This document shows positions 25,167-34,103 of a stretch of 64,000 nucleotides of DNA, one piece after another (position 1 is the first letter of the stretch; each line of letters begins with the position of its first letter). The stretch is from Clostridiales bacterium (GTDB taxonomy: Bacteria > Bacillota > Clostridia > Lachnospirales > Lachnospiraceae): positions 1 through 64,000 of the forward strand of contig JAJQAA010000018.1 of assembly GCA_021204045.1 (NCBI GenBank), written 5' to 3'. A model generated the notes under the pieces. The model saw only the letters and a list, made by a program, of their open reading frames with translations. It had not been told where the DNA came from and made no database searches. A program made the translations under genes and the position numbers.

Positions 25167-26735
25167 ATGAAAATTCTTTATATTGGTTCAACCTCTGCCT
25201 GCCTGGAAATAGAGAATCAAAATCCGTATTATACGCCGGAGACTTATACGGTATATCTGGACAATCAGGAAGTCCTTACCGGCGATACAAATGTTTTTTC
25301 CTTGTTTGATCTGAGACGGGACACGGAATATAGTGTGATCGTCCGCTTTTCCTCCGAAAAGGAGGAAACGGTTCGCTTCCGGACCGCCGCAGAGACCTGT
25401 TGCATCAATGTCCGGGATTTTGGCGCCGTGGGAGACGGCGTAACCGAGGATACGCACGCGATTCAGAGCGCGATCTGCCTGATGCCGGAGGGCGGAAGAC
25501 TGTATTTTCCGGCAGGGACTTACTGGACGCTCCCGTTGACGCTGAAAAGCCATATCACGCTCGAATTGTCGGAAAACGCGGTGATCCTGGGCATGACGGA
25601 ACGTGACCGTTATCCGATTATACCCGGTTTTGTGAAGGATATGGAGACCGGCGAGGATATTCCTTTCGGTGGTTTTGAGGGAAATGAGGTTCCGGCTTAT
25701 CAGGCGCTTTTGTACGCGTCCTACGCAAAGGATATCACGGTTGTCGGAAAAGGAAGGATTGACGGAAACGGCCAGAACGGAGACTGGTGGGGAGACTTCC
25801 AAAGCTTTCCTGCCGCCCGACCCAGAGTTTTTTTCTGCAATCGGACGAAGAATGTGGTTTTCCATGGTATAACTCTGGCAAATAGTCCCTCCTGGCATAT
25901 GCACCCGTTTTTTTCCAAAAACATTTCGTTTCTGGACTGTGCGTTTTCCGCGCCAAAAGACAGCCCGAATACCGATGCGATTGATCCGGAGAGCTGTGAT
26001 GGCGTAAATATTATCGGCTGCCGTTTTTCTGTGGGAGATGACTGTATCGCTGTCAAATCCGGAAAGATCGGGATGGCGAGAAAGTACCGGACGCCCGCGG
26101 ATCATCATACGATCCGCAACTGTCTGATGGAGTTCGGCCATGGTGGTGTGACGCTGGGCAGCGAAGCGGCGGCAGGTATCCGGAACCTCAGTGTTACGCA
26201 ATGTTATTTCCATGCCACGGATCGGGGTCTTCGCATCAAGAGCAGACGCGGCAGAGGAAAGGACAGCTTTATTACGAATGTATTGTTTGACAATATCCGC
26301 ATGGACCGCGTGCTGACTCCGCTGGTGATTAATATGTGGTACAACTGCGTGGATCCGGATCGCTTTACGGAATATGTCTGGTCAAGAGAACCGCTCCCTG
26401 TAGATGACAGGACTCCCAAGCTGGGCGCTTTTACCTTCCGCAATATGGAGTGTACGAATGCCGAGGTCGCCGCCTGCTATATCGACGGATTGCCGGAGAG
26501 CCCGATCGATGAGGTGGTCTTGGAGAATATCCGGATTTCTTTTGCCAAAGACGCGAAACCGGGGATCCCCGCAATGCAGAACTTTGCAAAGGAGCGCTGC
26601 TGCCTGGGACTTTACCTGGATAATGTAAAGCATATACGCATTCAGAACGTAAGCCTTCAGGGCGTTGCGGGAGATAAATTGATTGTCGATCATTGTGAAG
26701 ATATTGTTACAGAGGGATTGGAAGAGGGAGAATGA
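25167..26735 (+). CDS. Glycoside hydrolase family 28 (polygalacturonase-like)
   Basis: A 522-residue enzyme without signal peptide, hence cytoplasmic. Residues 1-75 look like a small beta domain; the right-handed beta-helix starts at VRDFGAVGDGVTEDTHAIQSAI. All four GH28 catalytic motifs are present: NTDAIDPESCDGV, VGDDCIAVKSGK, GHGGVTLGSE and RIKSRRGRG. It should hydrolyse alpha-1,4-galacturonosyl (or rhamnogalacturonan) linkages of imported oligosaccharides, probably exo-acting. Its stop overlaps the GH105 start (ATGA), so the two enzymes are made together. Confidence 0.93.
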   Translation: MKILYIGSTSACLEIENQNPYYTPETYTVYLDNQEVLTGDTNVFSLFDLRRDTEYSVIVRFSSEKEETVRFRTAAETCCINVRDFGAVGDGVTEDTHAIQSAICLMPEGGRLYFPAGTYWTLPLTLKSHITLELSENAVILGMTERDRYPIIPGFVKDMETGEDIPFGGFEGNEVPAYQALLYASYAKDITVVGKGRIDGNGQNGDWWGDFQSFPAARPRVFFCNRTKNVVFHGITLANSPSWHMHPFFSKNISFLDCAFSAPKDSPNTDAIDPESCDGVNIIGCRFSVGDDCIAVKSGKIGMARKYRTPADHHTIRNCLMEFGHGGVTLGSEAAAGIRNLSVTQCYFHATDRGLRIKSRRGRGKDSFITNVLFDNIRMDRVLTPLVINMWYNCVDPDRFTEYVWSREPLPVDDRTPKLGAFTFRNMECTNAEVAACYIDGLPESPIDEVVLENIRISFAKDAKPGIPAMQNFAKERCCLGLYLDNVKHIRIQNVSLQGVAGDKLIVDHCEDIVTEGLEEGE

Positions 26736-27859
26736 TGGATTATAAAAAGATCGATTCCTATATCCTGCGTCTGATCAGGGAATCCACGTCCGAGCGCACA
26801 GCCTGGAATCTGGAAAAAATCCGGGACGGAAAAAAAGCGGACTGGAATTATATTGACGGTTGTATGATCACCGCGCTTCTGGAAATTGCGCGGATTACGG
26901 ATGATTCGAGATATTTTGATTTTGCGGAGAGCTTTATTGATGCTTTCATCGGAGAGGACGGAAGTATCCGGACTTTCCAGCCGGAAAAATTCAACCTGGA
27001 TGATATCAACGAGGGCCGGGTGCTCTTTGAATTGTATGAGAAAACCGGGAAGGAAAAGTATCGCAAAGCGGCAGATTTTCTGCGGGGACAGCTGGAAAAG
27101 CAGCCCCGTACTAGGGAAGGCAATTTCTGGCACAAGGCGATCTATCCCAACCAGGTCTGGCTGGACGGTATTTACATGGCGCAGCCCTTCTATGCCATGT
27201 ATGAAAAATACTTTGGAAGCGGAGATTATTCCGATACGGTCAGGCAGATCCAGACGGTGAAAGCGCGGATGTGCGATGAGAAGACCGGGCTTTATTTCCA
27301 TGGATATGACGCTTCGAAGACGATTTTCTGGGCAGATCCGGAGACCGGATGCTCCGCAAATTTCTGGCTCCGCTCGATCGGATGGTTTTGCGTCGCCCTG
27401 GCGGATCTTCTGGAGATTGTTCCGGAAGGTGCGCAGCGTGACACTCTGGTATCGATTTTTACGGAGCTTATGCGTTCCCTGTGTGCCTATTGTGATGATG
27501 CTACCGGTATCTACTGGCAGGTTGTCGACCAGGGCGGCAGAGAGGGCAACTATCTGGAGACCAGCGGCAGCTGCATGATTGCCTATGCCATGCTCAAGGG
27601 CGCGAGACTGGGAATCCTGGATAAGGACTATGCCACCTGCGGACAGAAAACCTTTCATGGGATAGCGGAAAAATATCTTTCTTTTACAGGCGACACGTTG
27701 AATCTCGGCGGCATCTGCCTGGTTGCCGGGCTCGGACCGGAAAACAATACAAGACGGGACGGCTCCTACGAATATTATATCTCGGAGCCGGTTGTGGAAA
27801 ATGACGCGAAAGGAGTAGCGCCTTTCATCCTGGCCTATACGGAGATTATGAGAGTATGA
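26732..27859 (+). CDS. Glycoside hydrolase family 105 (unsaturated uronyl hydrolase, YteR-like)
   Basis: A 375-residue cytoplasmic alpha/alpha-barrel enzyme. FWHKAIYPNQVWLDGIYMAQPFYAMYEKYFG places the catalytic Asp at residue 145, matching the known Asp143 of YteR. WNYIDGCMITALLEIA and GREGNYLETSGSCMIAYAMLKG are further family blocks. It hydrates the 4,5-unsaturated galacturonyl end left by pectate or rhamnogalacturonan lyases, releasing 5-keto-uronate. ATG 26732 sits in the ATGA overlap with the GH28 gene. A lyase is not in this window, so the substrate must be made elsewhere or by other cells. Confidence 0.92.
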   Translation: MMDYKKIDSYILRLIRESTSERTAWNLEKIRDGKKADWNYIDGCMITALLEIARITDDSRYFDFAESFIDAFIGEDGSIRTFQPEKFNLDDINEGRVLFELYEKTGKEKYRKAADFLRGQLEKQPRTREGNFWHKAIYPNQVWLDGIYMAQPFYAMYEKYFGSGDYSDTVRQIQTVKARMCDEKTGLYFHGYDASKTIFWADPETGCSANFWLRSIGWFCVALADLLEIVPEGAQRDTLVSIFTELMRSLCAYCDDATGIYWQVVDQGGREGNYLETSGSCMIAYAMLKGARLGILDKDYATCGQKTFHGIAEKYLSFTGDTLNLGGICLVAGLGPENNTRRDGSYEYYISEPVVENDAKGVAPFILAYTEIMRV

Positions 27860-27870
27860 TCCGGACGGGC

Positions 27871-28650
27871 TTACAGCGGAATCTTCATGCTGTCGGAGCT
27901 GGCCGCGTGACTGGCTGGTCTTTCCGGAATATATGAGCTGGGAGAAACGCCGTACTTCTTTTTGAACAGACGGGAGAAGTACAGTGGTTCCCGGAAACCG
28001 CAAAGACGTGCCACATCCGAGATATTATATCCCTGGGAGGCCGTCAGACAGTCGGCGGCGGCCCGAAGCCTGGTTTCTGTCAGATATTTATGCGGGGTTA
28101 CGCCAAACTCTTTTTTAAAGAGCTTGATCAGGTAATCATAGCTGAAGGGAAGCGAATTCAGGTAATCGCCGAGTGAATAGCCGCAATCCGAGTAGTTCTG
28201 GATAATATCGTGTTCGATCTTCCGCGCGATCTCATTCCTCTCATCGGAGGGATGGAGATGTGAGAGGAACGTAACGATAAGATTTCCATATGCGGGCAGA
28301 AGGGCGGTGCATATGGAAGAAGCGCCGGAAAAGAAAAAGAAGGCGGCGCTGAACGCGTCCAGCAGATATCCGTTTTTATCGCCGGAGATGACGGTGGGCT
28401 CTTTGTTCGTCAGAGTACAGTCTGCCAGGTTGATATGGATATTTGTAAAACCGTCCTCGCTGATGTTTTCATGGGGAACCATGGGCGGGATGATAACGAT
28501 ATCGCCGCCGGAATAATCCAGGGTACGGCTGCCATCAAGAATCATCCGGCCCTGGCCGCTGGTACAGTAGATCAGTTCCCAGCTTTTATGGGCATGTCTG
28601 GAAACGGTTGTGGTAAGGCTGTGTTTCCCGACGTAAATGATATTGTTCAT
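27871..28650 (-). CDS. AraC-family transcriptional regulator of the pectin locus
   Basis: A 259-residue regulator. The N-terminal half is a cupin-like sensor (HAHKSWELIYCTSGQGRMILDG...GGDIVIIPPMVPHENI). The C-terminal half has the two AraC helix-turn-helix units, YSLGDYLNSLPFSYDYLIKLFKKEFGVTPHKYLTETRLRAAADCL and YNISDVARLCGFREPLYFSRLFKKKYGVSPSSYI. It converges on the GH105 gene and diverges from the second ATPase gene. It probably activates the surrounding pectin genes in response to a uronate or oligosaccharide; the ligand is unknown. Confidence 0.9.
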   Translation of the reverse strand: MNNIIYVGKHSLTTTVSRHAHKSWELIYCTSGQGRMILDGSRTLDYSGGDIVIIPPMVPHENISEDGFTNIHINLADCTLTNKEPTVISGDKNGYLLDAFSAAFFFFSGASSICTALLPAYGNLIVTFLSHLHPSDERNEIARKIEHDIIQNYSDCGYSLGDYLNSLPFSYDYLIKLFKKEFGVTPHKYLTETRLRAAADCLTASQGYNISDVARLCGFREPLYFSRLFKKKYGVSPSSYIPERPASHAASSDSMKIPL

Positions 28651-28788
28651 ATATAGTTCCCTTTCCTGTTGTGATTTTATTTGCAGGGTATCACTTTTTT
28701 TACTCTAACAAAATTTTGCGGATTTGTCCATATAATTAACGAACACGAAAAGTTTTTATAACAATTATCCATGTAAGGAGGCACAAAG

Positions 28789-29868
28789 ATGTCGTACCTG
28801 ACGCTGAAAAACATTAATAAGATTTATCCCAACGGTTATCATGCCGTCCACAATTTTAATCTGGAAATCGACAAAGGGGAATTCATCGTGTTTGTCGGCC
28901 CTTCCGGTTGTGGGAAATCGACTACGCTGCGCATGATAGCCGGGCTGGAGGATATCTCCAACGGTGATTTCCTGATCAACGGCAAACGGGCGAATGAACT
29001 GGGACCGCGTGAGCGCGAGGTGGCAATGGTTTTCCAGAGCTATGCGCTTTATCCGCAGATGACCGTATATGACAATATCGCATTTGGTCTGACTCTGCAG
29101 GGCGTTGATGAAGACGTCATCGATGAAAAGGTGAGAAATACGGCAAAAATTCTGGGACTGACGGATTATCTGGAACGTATGCCGAGAGCTCTGTCCGGAG
29201 GTCAGCGCCAGCGTGTGGCGATCGGACGTGCGCTTATCCGCAAGGTTGGTATCTTCCTGATGGATGAACCATTAAGTAACCTGGATGCGAAACAGCGTGT
29301 AACCATGCGTTCTGAGATTGCCCAGATTCATCATGAAACCGGCGCGACTACCATTTACGTCACCCATGACCAGACGGAAGCGATGACTCTGGCGGACCGG
29401 ATCGTGGTTATGAAGGATGGTTATGTACAGCAGATCGGCACCCCGCATGATCTTTACTTTGATCCGGTTAATGTGTTTGTAGCCGGTTTTATCGGAGAGC
29501 CGCCGATGAACTTTATCCGTGGTACCGTAACGAACGGGGCGATCCAGTTCGGCGACCTCACCCTGGATCTGTCGAAGAAGCTGGGAGATCGTGTGAAGGA
29601 ATACGAAGGGAAACCGATCGTATTTGGTTTCCGGCCGGAATCGATTGCCCTGGGTGAACAAAAGGACGCCTACGTGGTTGCCTGTACCGTAGAGCTGACA
29701 GAAATGCTGGGAGATAATACCAATGTCTACATCAAAGAGCAGGAGGAACGGGCAATTCTGAAAGTGGATCCCCATGATACGCCGGAAGTGGACAGCCGGA
29801 TTACCTTCTCGATTCCCTATGAGAGCGTATATCTTTTTGATGGAGAAACGGAATTTATTATCAAATAA
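28789..29868 (+). CDS. CUT1 sugar ABC transporter ATP-binding protein (MsmK/UgpC type), separate copy
   Basis: A 359-residue ATPase with Walker [11 protein letters not shown]-loop [11 protein letters not shown], signature [15 protein letters not shown], Walker [13 protein letters not shown], His switch [10 protein letters not shown] and a C-terminal OB-fold domain (GFRPESIALGE). ATG follows AAGGAGG. It is divergent from the AraC gene and followed by a terminator-like hairpin, so probably monocistronic. Such stand-alone MsmK-type ATPases can serve several sugar importers, which would explain the duplicate of 22839-23924. Confidence 0.92.
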   Translation: MSYLTLKNINKIYPNGYHAVHNFNLEIDKGEFIVFVGPSGCGKSTTLRMIAGLEDISNGDFLINGKRANELGPREREVAMVFQSYALYPQMTVYDNIAFGLTLQGVDEDVIDEKVRNTAKILGLTDYLERMPRALSGGQRQRVAIGRALIRKVGIFLMDEPLSNLDAKQRVTMRSEIAQIHHETGATTIYVTHDQTEAMTLADRIVVMKDGYVQQIGTPHDLYFDPVNVFVAGFIGEPPMNFIRGTVTNGAIQFGDLTLDLSKKLGDRVKEYEGKPIVFGFRPESIALGEQKDAYVVACTVELTEMLGDNTNVYIKEQEERAILKVDPHDTPEVDSRITFSIPYESVYLFDGETEFIIK

Positions 29869-29881
29869 TAAATGATAATAT

Positions 29882-29912
29882 ATAAGCCACAGCGATAAGT
29901 GCTGCGGCTTAT
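29882..29912 (+). terminator. Hairpin after the stand-alone ABC ATPase gene
   Basis: ATAAGCCACAGC pairs with GCTGCGGCTTAT with one mismatch and a short loop. There is no strong T-run (ATGGTATGATTT follows), so it may be a weak terminator or an mRNA-stabilising stem before the GH4 gene. Confidence 0.5.
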
Positions 29913-29952
29913 GGTATGATTTGTGCTATGAAAAATAAACGGAGATATATGG

Positions 29953-31332
29953 ATGAAAGACTCAATAAAAATTGCTTATATCGGCGGCGGCTCCAGACAA
30001 TGGGCCAGAAATTTCATGCAGGATCTTGCCCTGGCGGAAGGTCTGGAAGGCGAGGTACGATTATATGATATTGATATCCCTGCTGCAGAGAGAAACCAGA
30101 TCATCGGTGAAAAAATGCAGGCGAAGCCCCAGGCGCGCTCCCATTTTCATTATCTTGTCTGCAGGGAGCTTTCCGAGGCTCTGGAGGGAGTGGACTTTGT
30201 CCTGATCTCTATCCTGCCGGGTACCTTTCGGGAAATGCGTTCCGATGTGCACGCGCCGGAGGCTTACGGGATCTGGCAGTCGGTAGGAGATACCGTGGGA
30301 CCGGGCGGTGTTTTGCGCGCGATGCGTACCGTACCGATCTATGAAGACTTTGCCCGCGCTATCTGGGAGCATTGCCCCGACGCCTGGGTTCTGAACCTGA
30401 CCAATCCCATGAGTATCTGCGTCAAAACTTTGTATCGGATATTTCCGCAGATCAAAGCCTTCGGCTGCTGTCACGAGGTGTTTCACACACAGGATTTTCT
30501 GTGCTGCGTGCTGAAGGAGATGACGGGAAAAGAGGCTTCGCGCCGCGACATCTATACGGACGCTTCCGGCATCAATCATTTTACCTGGATCACGGAAGCG
30601 CGTTATCAGGAGACGGATCTGCTCGCCCTGATGCCGGAATTTATGGAGCGCTATTATGAATCCGGCTACTGCGAGCGCGGCCCGGCAGATCTCTGGAAGA
30701 CGGATACCTTTGCCTGCGGAAACCGGGTAAAGATGGATCTGCTGCGCCGTTACGGAGCCCTTGCGGCCGCGGGCGACCGGCATCTGGCGGAATTTGTCAA
30801 TGGCGACTGGTACCTGAAGGATCCGGAAACGGTGGCAAAATGGCACTTTGCCCTTACTACGGTGGATTACAGAGAGGAAAAACAGGACCGGCTCGTTCGG
30901 GAATCCATAGAGATGGCCGAGGGGAGAATGGAAGTGCCTCTGGCTGAATCCGGGGAGGAACTGGTACGCCTTTTGCGTGGTATTCTGGGCGAGAAAGTTG
31001 TGATTTCCAATGTCAATCTGCCCAATCGCGGGCAGATGCCGGGAATTCCTTCCGGCGCGATTGTGGAGACAAACTGCATCTTCACGAACGGCTTTGTTGA
31101 ACCGGTTGTTTCCAAACCGCTGCCGTCCGCAGCACTGGCTCTTGTGCGCGCAAACAGCGACAATATTGATATTCTGTCGGACGCGATTGAGGAACGCGAT
31201 ATGGAAAAGATTTTCAGCGCGTTTCTGCACCAGCCGTCTTGCGCAAAGCTTTCGATCGGACAGGCGAGAGAGCTGTTTCGCATTATGTGTGAAAATACGA
31301 GACCATACCTGGAACCGTATTTTCGGCTGTAG
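29953..31332 (+). CDS. Glycoside hydrolase family 4, alpha-galacturonidase-like (LplD type)
   Basis: A 459-residue NAD- and metal-dependent GH4 enzyme. The Rossmann start is IAYIGGGSRQWARNFMQDLALAEGLEGEVRLYDID. The metal-binding motif is GCCHEV (Cys173-His174-Glu175-Val176), the CHEV form described for LplD-type alpha-galacturonidases rather than the CN/HN variants of other GH4 enzymes. GINHFTWI supplies the further His ligand. It would split galacturonic acid from short oligosaccharides in the cytoplasm, completing the GH28/GH105 pathway. A strong hairpin follows. Confidence 0.88.
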   Translation: MKDSIKIAYIGGGSRQWARNFMQDLALAEGLEGEVRLYDIDIPAAERNQIIGEKMQAKPQARSHFHYLVCRELSEALEGVDFVLISILPGTFREMRSDVHAPEAYGIWQSVGDTVGPGGVLRAMRTVPIYEDFARAIWEHCPDAWVLNLTNPMSICVKTLYRIFPQIKAFGCCHEVFHTQDFLCCVLKEMTGKEASRRDIYTDASGINHFTWITEARYQETDLLALMPEFMERYYESGYCERGPADLWKTDTFACGNRVKMDLLRRYGALAAAGDRHLAEFVNGDWYLKDPETVAKWHFALTTVDYREEKQDRLVRESIEMAEGRMEVPLAESGEELVRLLRGILGEKVVISNVNLPNRGQMPGIPSGAIVETNCIFTNGFVEPVVSKPLPSAALALVRANSDNIDILSDAIEERDMEKIFSAFLHQPSCAKLSIGQARELFRIMCENTRPYLEPYFRL

Positions 31333-31347
31333 AAAAACGATAAACGG

Positions 31348-31404
31348 AAATGCTTCTGACATGGCTGAGACCTATTCATGATGCCGTGACAGGAGCATTT
31401 TGCG
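31348..31404 (+). terminator. Long-stem terminator after the GH4 gene
   Basis: AAATGCTTCTGACATGGC (31348-31365) pairs over 18 positions with GCCGTGACAGGAGCATTT (31383-31400), with one true mismatch and two G-U pairs, loop of 17 bases, then TTTT partly shared with the arm. It marks the right end of the pectin locus. Confidence 0.7.
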
Positions 31405-31463
31405 TTGCAATTTTCATTATTACTTCACATTTTCTGTAATCGACTGTATTTTTTCAAAAAGTC

Positions 31464-31499
31464 TTGACTCTATGATTATCACAAAGTTTAAAATATAAT
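31464..31499 (+). promoter_or_regulatory. Probable promoter of the radical SAM-CFA-MerR operon
   Basis: TTGACT (31464-31469) is followed after 19 bases by TAAAAT (31489-31494), overlapped by TATAAT (31494-31499, 24 bases). A 19-base spacer is long for a normal sigma-A promoter but characteristic of promoters twisted into shape by MerR-family activators. The operon's own third gene is such a regulator. Assignment is inference; no convincing dyad was found between the boxes. Confidence 0.45.
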
Positions 31500-31530
31500 A
31501 CAAATGACTTTATGGTAGGAGGTTTTTTTG

Positions 31531-32868
31531 ATGAATGCAGCATCAAAACTAAAAAAACTGGGCATAGAACAGACTTTGAACTATGCCTATAAAGATCCGG
31601 ACAAAAATTTACCGGTTTTAATGGACTGGGCAGATAAGTTTTCAAACGGCTTGTTTTCCGGTTCCAGAAAAGCAATCCGCAACGCGATTACCGATCCATC
31701 CGATCCATATTATAGCTTTATCCGTCATATTTTTCAGAACGTCGATCCACATGTCGCAAAAACACTGATCACCAATTTTTTTATCAATTCCGCGCTGGAT
31801 GGAGGTAAGATCCAGGAAGAAAGCAGGAAGAAATACGGATGCAGTATTCCATGGGCAATCCTTCTTGATCCGACATCTGCGTGCAACCTTCACTGTACAG
31901 GCTGCTGGGCGGCGGAATATGGAAACAAGCTGAATTTGAGCTTTGACGAAATTGATCACATTATCAGCCAGGGGAAAGAACTCGGAATTTACATGTATAT
32001 TTACACCGGGGGAGAGCCTCTTGTGCGCAAGACAGATCTAATCCGTCTGTGTGAAAAACATTCGGACTGTGTGTTCCTTTGCTTTACCAATGGTACATTA
32101 ATTGATGATATGTTTGCTGATGAGATGCTGCGTGTGGGGAATTTCGTACCCGCGATTTCTCTGGAGGGATTTGAAAATGCTACGGATGCCCGTCGTGGAG
32201 ATGGTATCTACAAGAAAGTGACCGAGGTCATGCAGCTCCTTCAGAGCAAAAAACTGGTATTTGGCATATCCTGTTGTTATACACGTGCCAATTATGAATC
32301 CATTTCTTCGGAAGAATATTTTGATTCCATGATCGATATGGGCGCGTATTTTGTGTGGTATTTTCATTATATGCCTGTTGGGAACGACGCGGCATTGGAA
32401 CTTCTTCCAACGCCTGCCCAGCGATGCGGCATGTACGAAAAAATACGTCGTTACCGGACAACGAAACCGCTTTTTGCTATGGATTTTCAGAATGATGCTG
32501 AATATGTAGGCGGTTGTATTGCCGGCGGACGGTATTATCTGCATATTAACGCAAACGGAGATGTCGAACCATGTGTGTTCGTTCATTATTCTGATTCAAA
32601 TATCAGGGAAAAATCCTTACTGGATGCGCTGCGTTCACCGTTAATGATGGCATATCATGACGGCCAGCCGTTTAACCATAATATGCTGCGCCCTTGTCCT
32701 ATACTGGAAAATCCCGAAAAACTTCGTCATATAGTAACAGAGACCGGCGCGCATTCTACGGATTTACAATCCCCGGAAAGCGTAGAACACCTCTGTTCGA
32801 AATGTGATCAGTATGCCAGAGACTGGCTTCCGGAGGCAGAAAAGCTCTGGGAAAAAGACAAGCGCTAA
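31531..32868 (+). CDS. Radical SAM enzyme with Cys-rich C-terminal domain, putative lipid-modifying
   Basis: A 445-residue radical SAM protein. DPTSACNLHCTGCW supplies the CxxxCxxC cluster (Cys118, 122, 125) and YIYTGGEPLVRKTDLI is the SAM-binding GGE motif. The C-terminal part has Cys in GGCIAGGRYYLHINANGDVEPCVF, RPCPILENP and HLCSKCDQY, like a SPASM/twitch auxiliary-cluster domain. The N-terminal ~100 residues are not recognised. ATG 31531 has AGGAGG 8 bases before it. The next gene is a cyclopropane fatty acid synthase, which suggests chemistry on acyl chains, but the reaction is unknown. Base composition is more AT-rich than the flanking pectin and suf genes. Confidence 0.85.
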   Translation: MNAASKLKKLGIEQTLNYAYKDPDKNLPVLMDWADKFSNGLFSGSRKAIRNAITDPSDPYYSFIRHIFQNVDPHVAKTLITNFFINSALDGGKIQEESRKKYGCSIPWAILLDPTSACNLHCTGCWAAEYGNKLNLSFDEIDHIISQGKELGIYMYIYTGGEPLVRKTDLIRLCEKHSDCVFLCFTNGTLIDDMFADEMLRVGNFVPAISLEGFENATDARRGDGIYKKVTEVMQLLQSKKLVFGISCCYTRANYESISSEEYFDSMIDMGAYFVWYFHYMPVGNDAALELLPTPAQRCGMYEKIRRYRTTKPLFAMDFQNDAEYVGGCIAGGRYYLHINANGDVEPCVFVHYSDSNIREKSLLDALRSPLMMAYHDGQPFNHNMLRPCPILENPEKLRHIVTETGAHSTDLQSPESVEHLCSKCDQYARDWLPEAEKLWEKDKR

Positions 32869-32911
32869 CATTAAAATTTATGGTGAAATGCGAGGAGGAG
32901 GTTCGATCGTT

Positions 32912-34084
32912 ATGGTGGAACAGGCAGAAGAAAAAGCGATGGTGCAATTCCTGAGTAAATTTGACAAGTCTCCTTTTTTGATCCGTTTTCCCGATAATGA
33001 GTATACGATCGGAGAGGGCGATCCTGTATTTACTATCTGTATGAAAAAAGCAATCCCGTTAGCCGATCTGCTGAAAAGCACGTCGATCGCACTGGGAGAG
33101 GCTTACATGGATGGAACTCTGGATATTGAAGGAAATCTTTATGAGGCACTGGATCATTTCCTGGGACAGATGGGTTCATTCTCAACAGATGAAAATGCAC
33201 TGAAAAAGCTGATTTATTCATCTGTCACAAAGAAAAATCAGAAGAAAGAAGTCAGCAGCCATTATGATATCGGGAACGATTTCTATCGCTTATGGCTTGA
33301 TGAAACCATGAGTTATTCCTGCGCGTATTTTAAGCATCCGACAGATTCCCTGTATGAAGCGCAGAAGAACAAAACAGAACGAATCCTCGAAAAATTGTAT
33401 CTGAAAGAAGGAATGACGCTCCTGGATATTGGCTGCGGATGGGGCTATCTGCTGATTGAGGCGGCCAAAAAATACAAGGTTCATGGCATGGGAATTACGT
33501 TAAGTGATGAACAGTATAAAGAATTCCAAAAACGTATTGAAGAAGAAGGACTTCAGGATTTTCTTACGGTGGTACTGATGGATTACCGTGATCTGCCGAA
33601 GACCGGAAAGCAATTTGACAGAATCGTCAGCGTGGGAATGGTGGAGCACGTTGGCAGAGACCATTATTCTCTTTTTCTCGACTGCGTCGACTCTGTACTG
33701 AAAGAAAGCGGCATATTTCTGCTTCATTTTATCAGCGCGCTGAAAGAACATCCGGGTGATGCCTGGATAAAAAAATACATCTTTCCGGGCGGAGTGGTGC
33801 CAAGTCTGCGGGAAATGCTCTCCTGTGCGGCGGAAAATCGCTTTCACACAATGGATGTGGAAAACCTGCGGCTTCATTATCACCGCACGCTGCTTTGCTG
33901 GGAAAAAAATTATATGGAGCATGTAGGAGAAGTGCGTCAGATGTTTGACGAACGGTTTGTGCGGATGTGGGATCTATATCTTTCTTCCTGTGCGGCGACC
34001 TTCCATAACGGAATCATTGATGTTCACCAGATTATATTTACAAAAGGAATCAATAATGATCTGCCTATGACGAGGTGGTATTAA
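32912..34084 (+). CDS. cfa: Cyclopropane-fatty-acyl-phospholipid synthase family methyltransferase
   Basis: A 390-residue SAM-dependent enzyme acting on unsaturated phospholipid acyl chains. Typical blocks in order: SSHYDIGNDFYRLWLDETMSYSCAYF, LDIGCGWGYLLIEAA (SAM site), IVSVGMVEHVG and KYIFPGGVVPS. The N-terminal domain (about 1-115) is the usual lipid-binding part. ATG 32912 starts the family-conserved region; GAGGAGG is 12 bases upstream, a little far. It lies 43 bases after the radical SAM gene and is followed 19 bases later by a MerR gene. Products other than a cyclopropane ring, such as a methyl branch, cannot be ruled out. Confidence 0.9.
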   Translation: MVEQAEEKAMVQFLSKFDKSPFLIRFPDNEYTIGEGDPVFTICMKKAIPLADLLKSTSIALGEAYMDGTLDIEGNLYEALDHFLGQMGSFSTDENALKKLIYSSVTKKNQKKEVSSHYDIGNDFYRLWLDETMSYSCAYFKHPTDSLYEAQKNKTERILEKLYLKEGMTLLDIGCGWGYLLIEAAKKYKVHGMGITLSDEQYKEFQKRIEEEGLQDFLTVVLMDYRDLPKTGKQFDRIVSVGMVEHVGRDHYSLFLDCVDSVLKESGIFLLHFISALKEHPGDAWIKKYIFPGGVVPSLREMLSCAAENRFHTMDVENLRLHYHRTLLCWEKNYMEHVGEVRQMFDERFVRMWDLYLSSCAATFHNGIIDVHQIIFTKGINNDLPMTRWY

Positions 34085-34103
34085 ATTATCAGGAGATACT
34101 ATT

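Noticed and set aside
26690-28003. 437-residue minus-strand ORF opposite the GH105 gene
   Set aside because: The GH105 frame has catalytic motifs; the ORF overlaps the AraC gene in another frame and has no family features.
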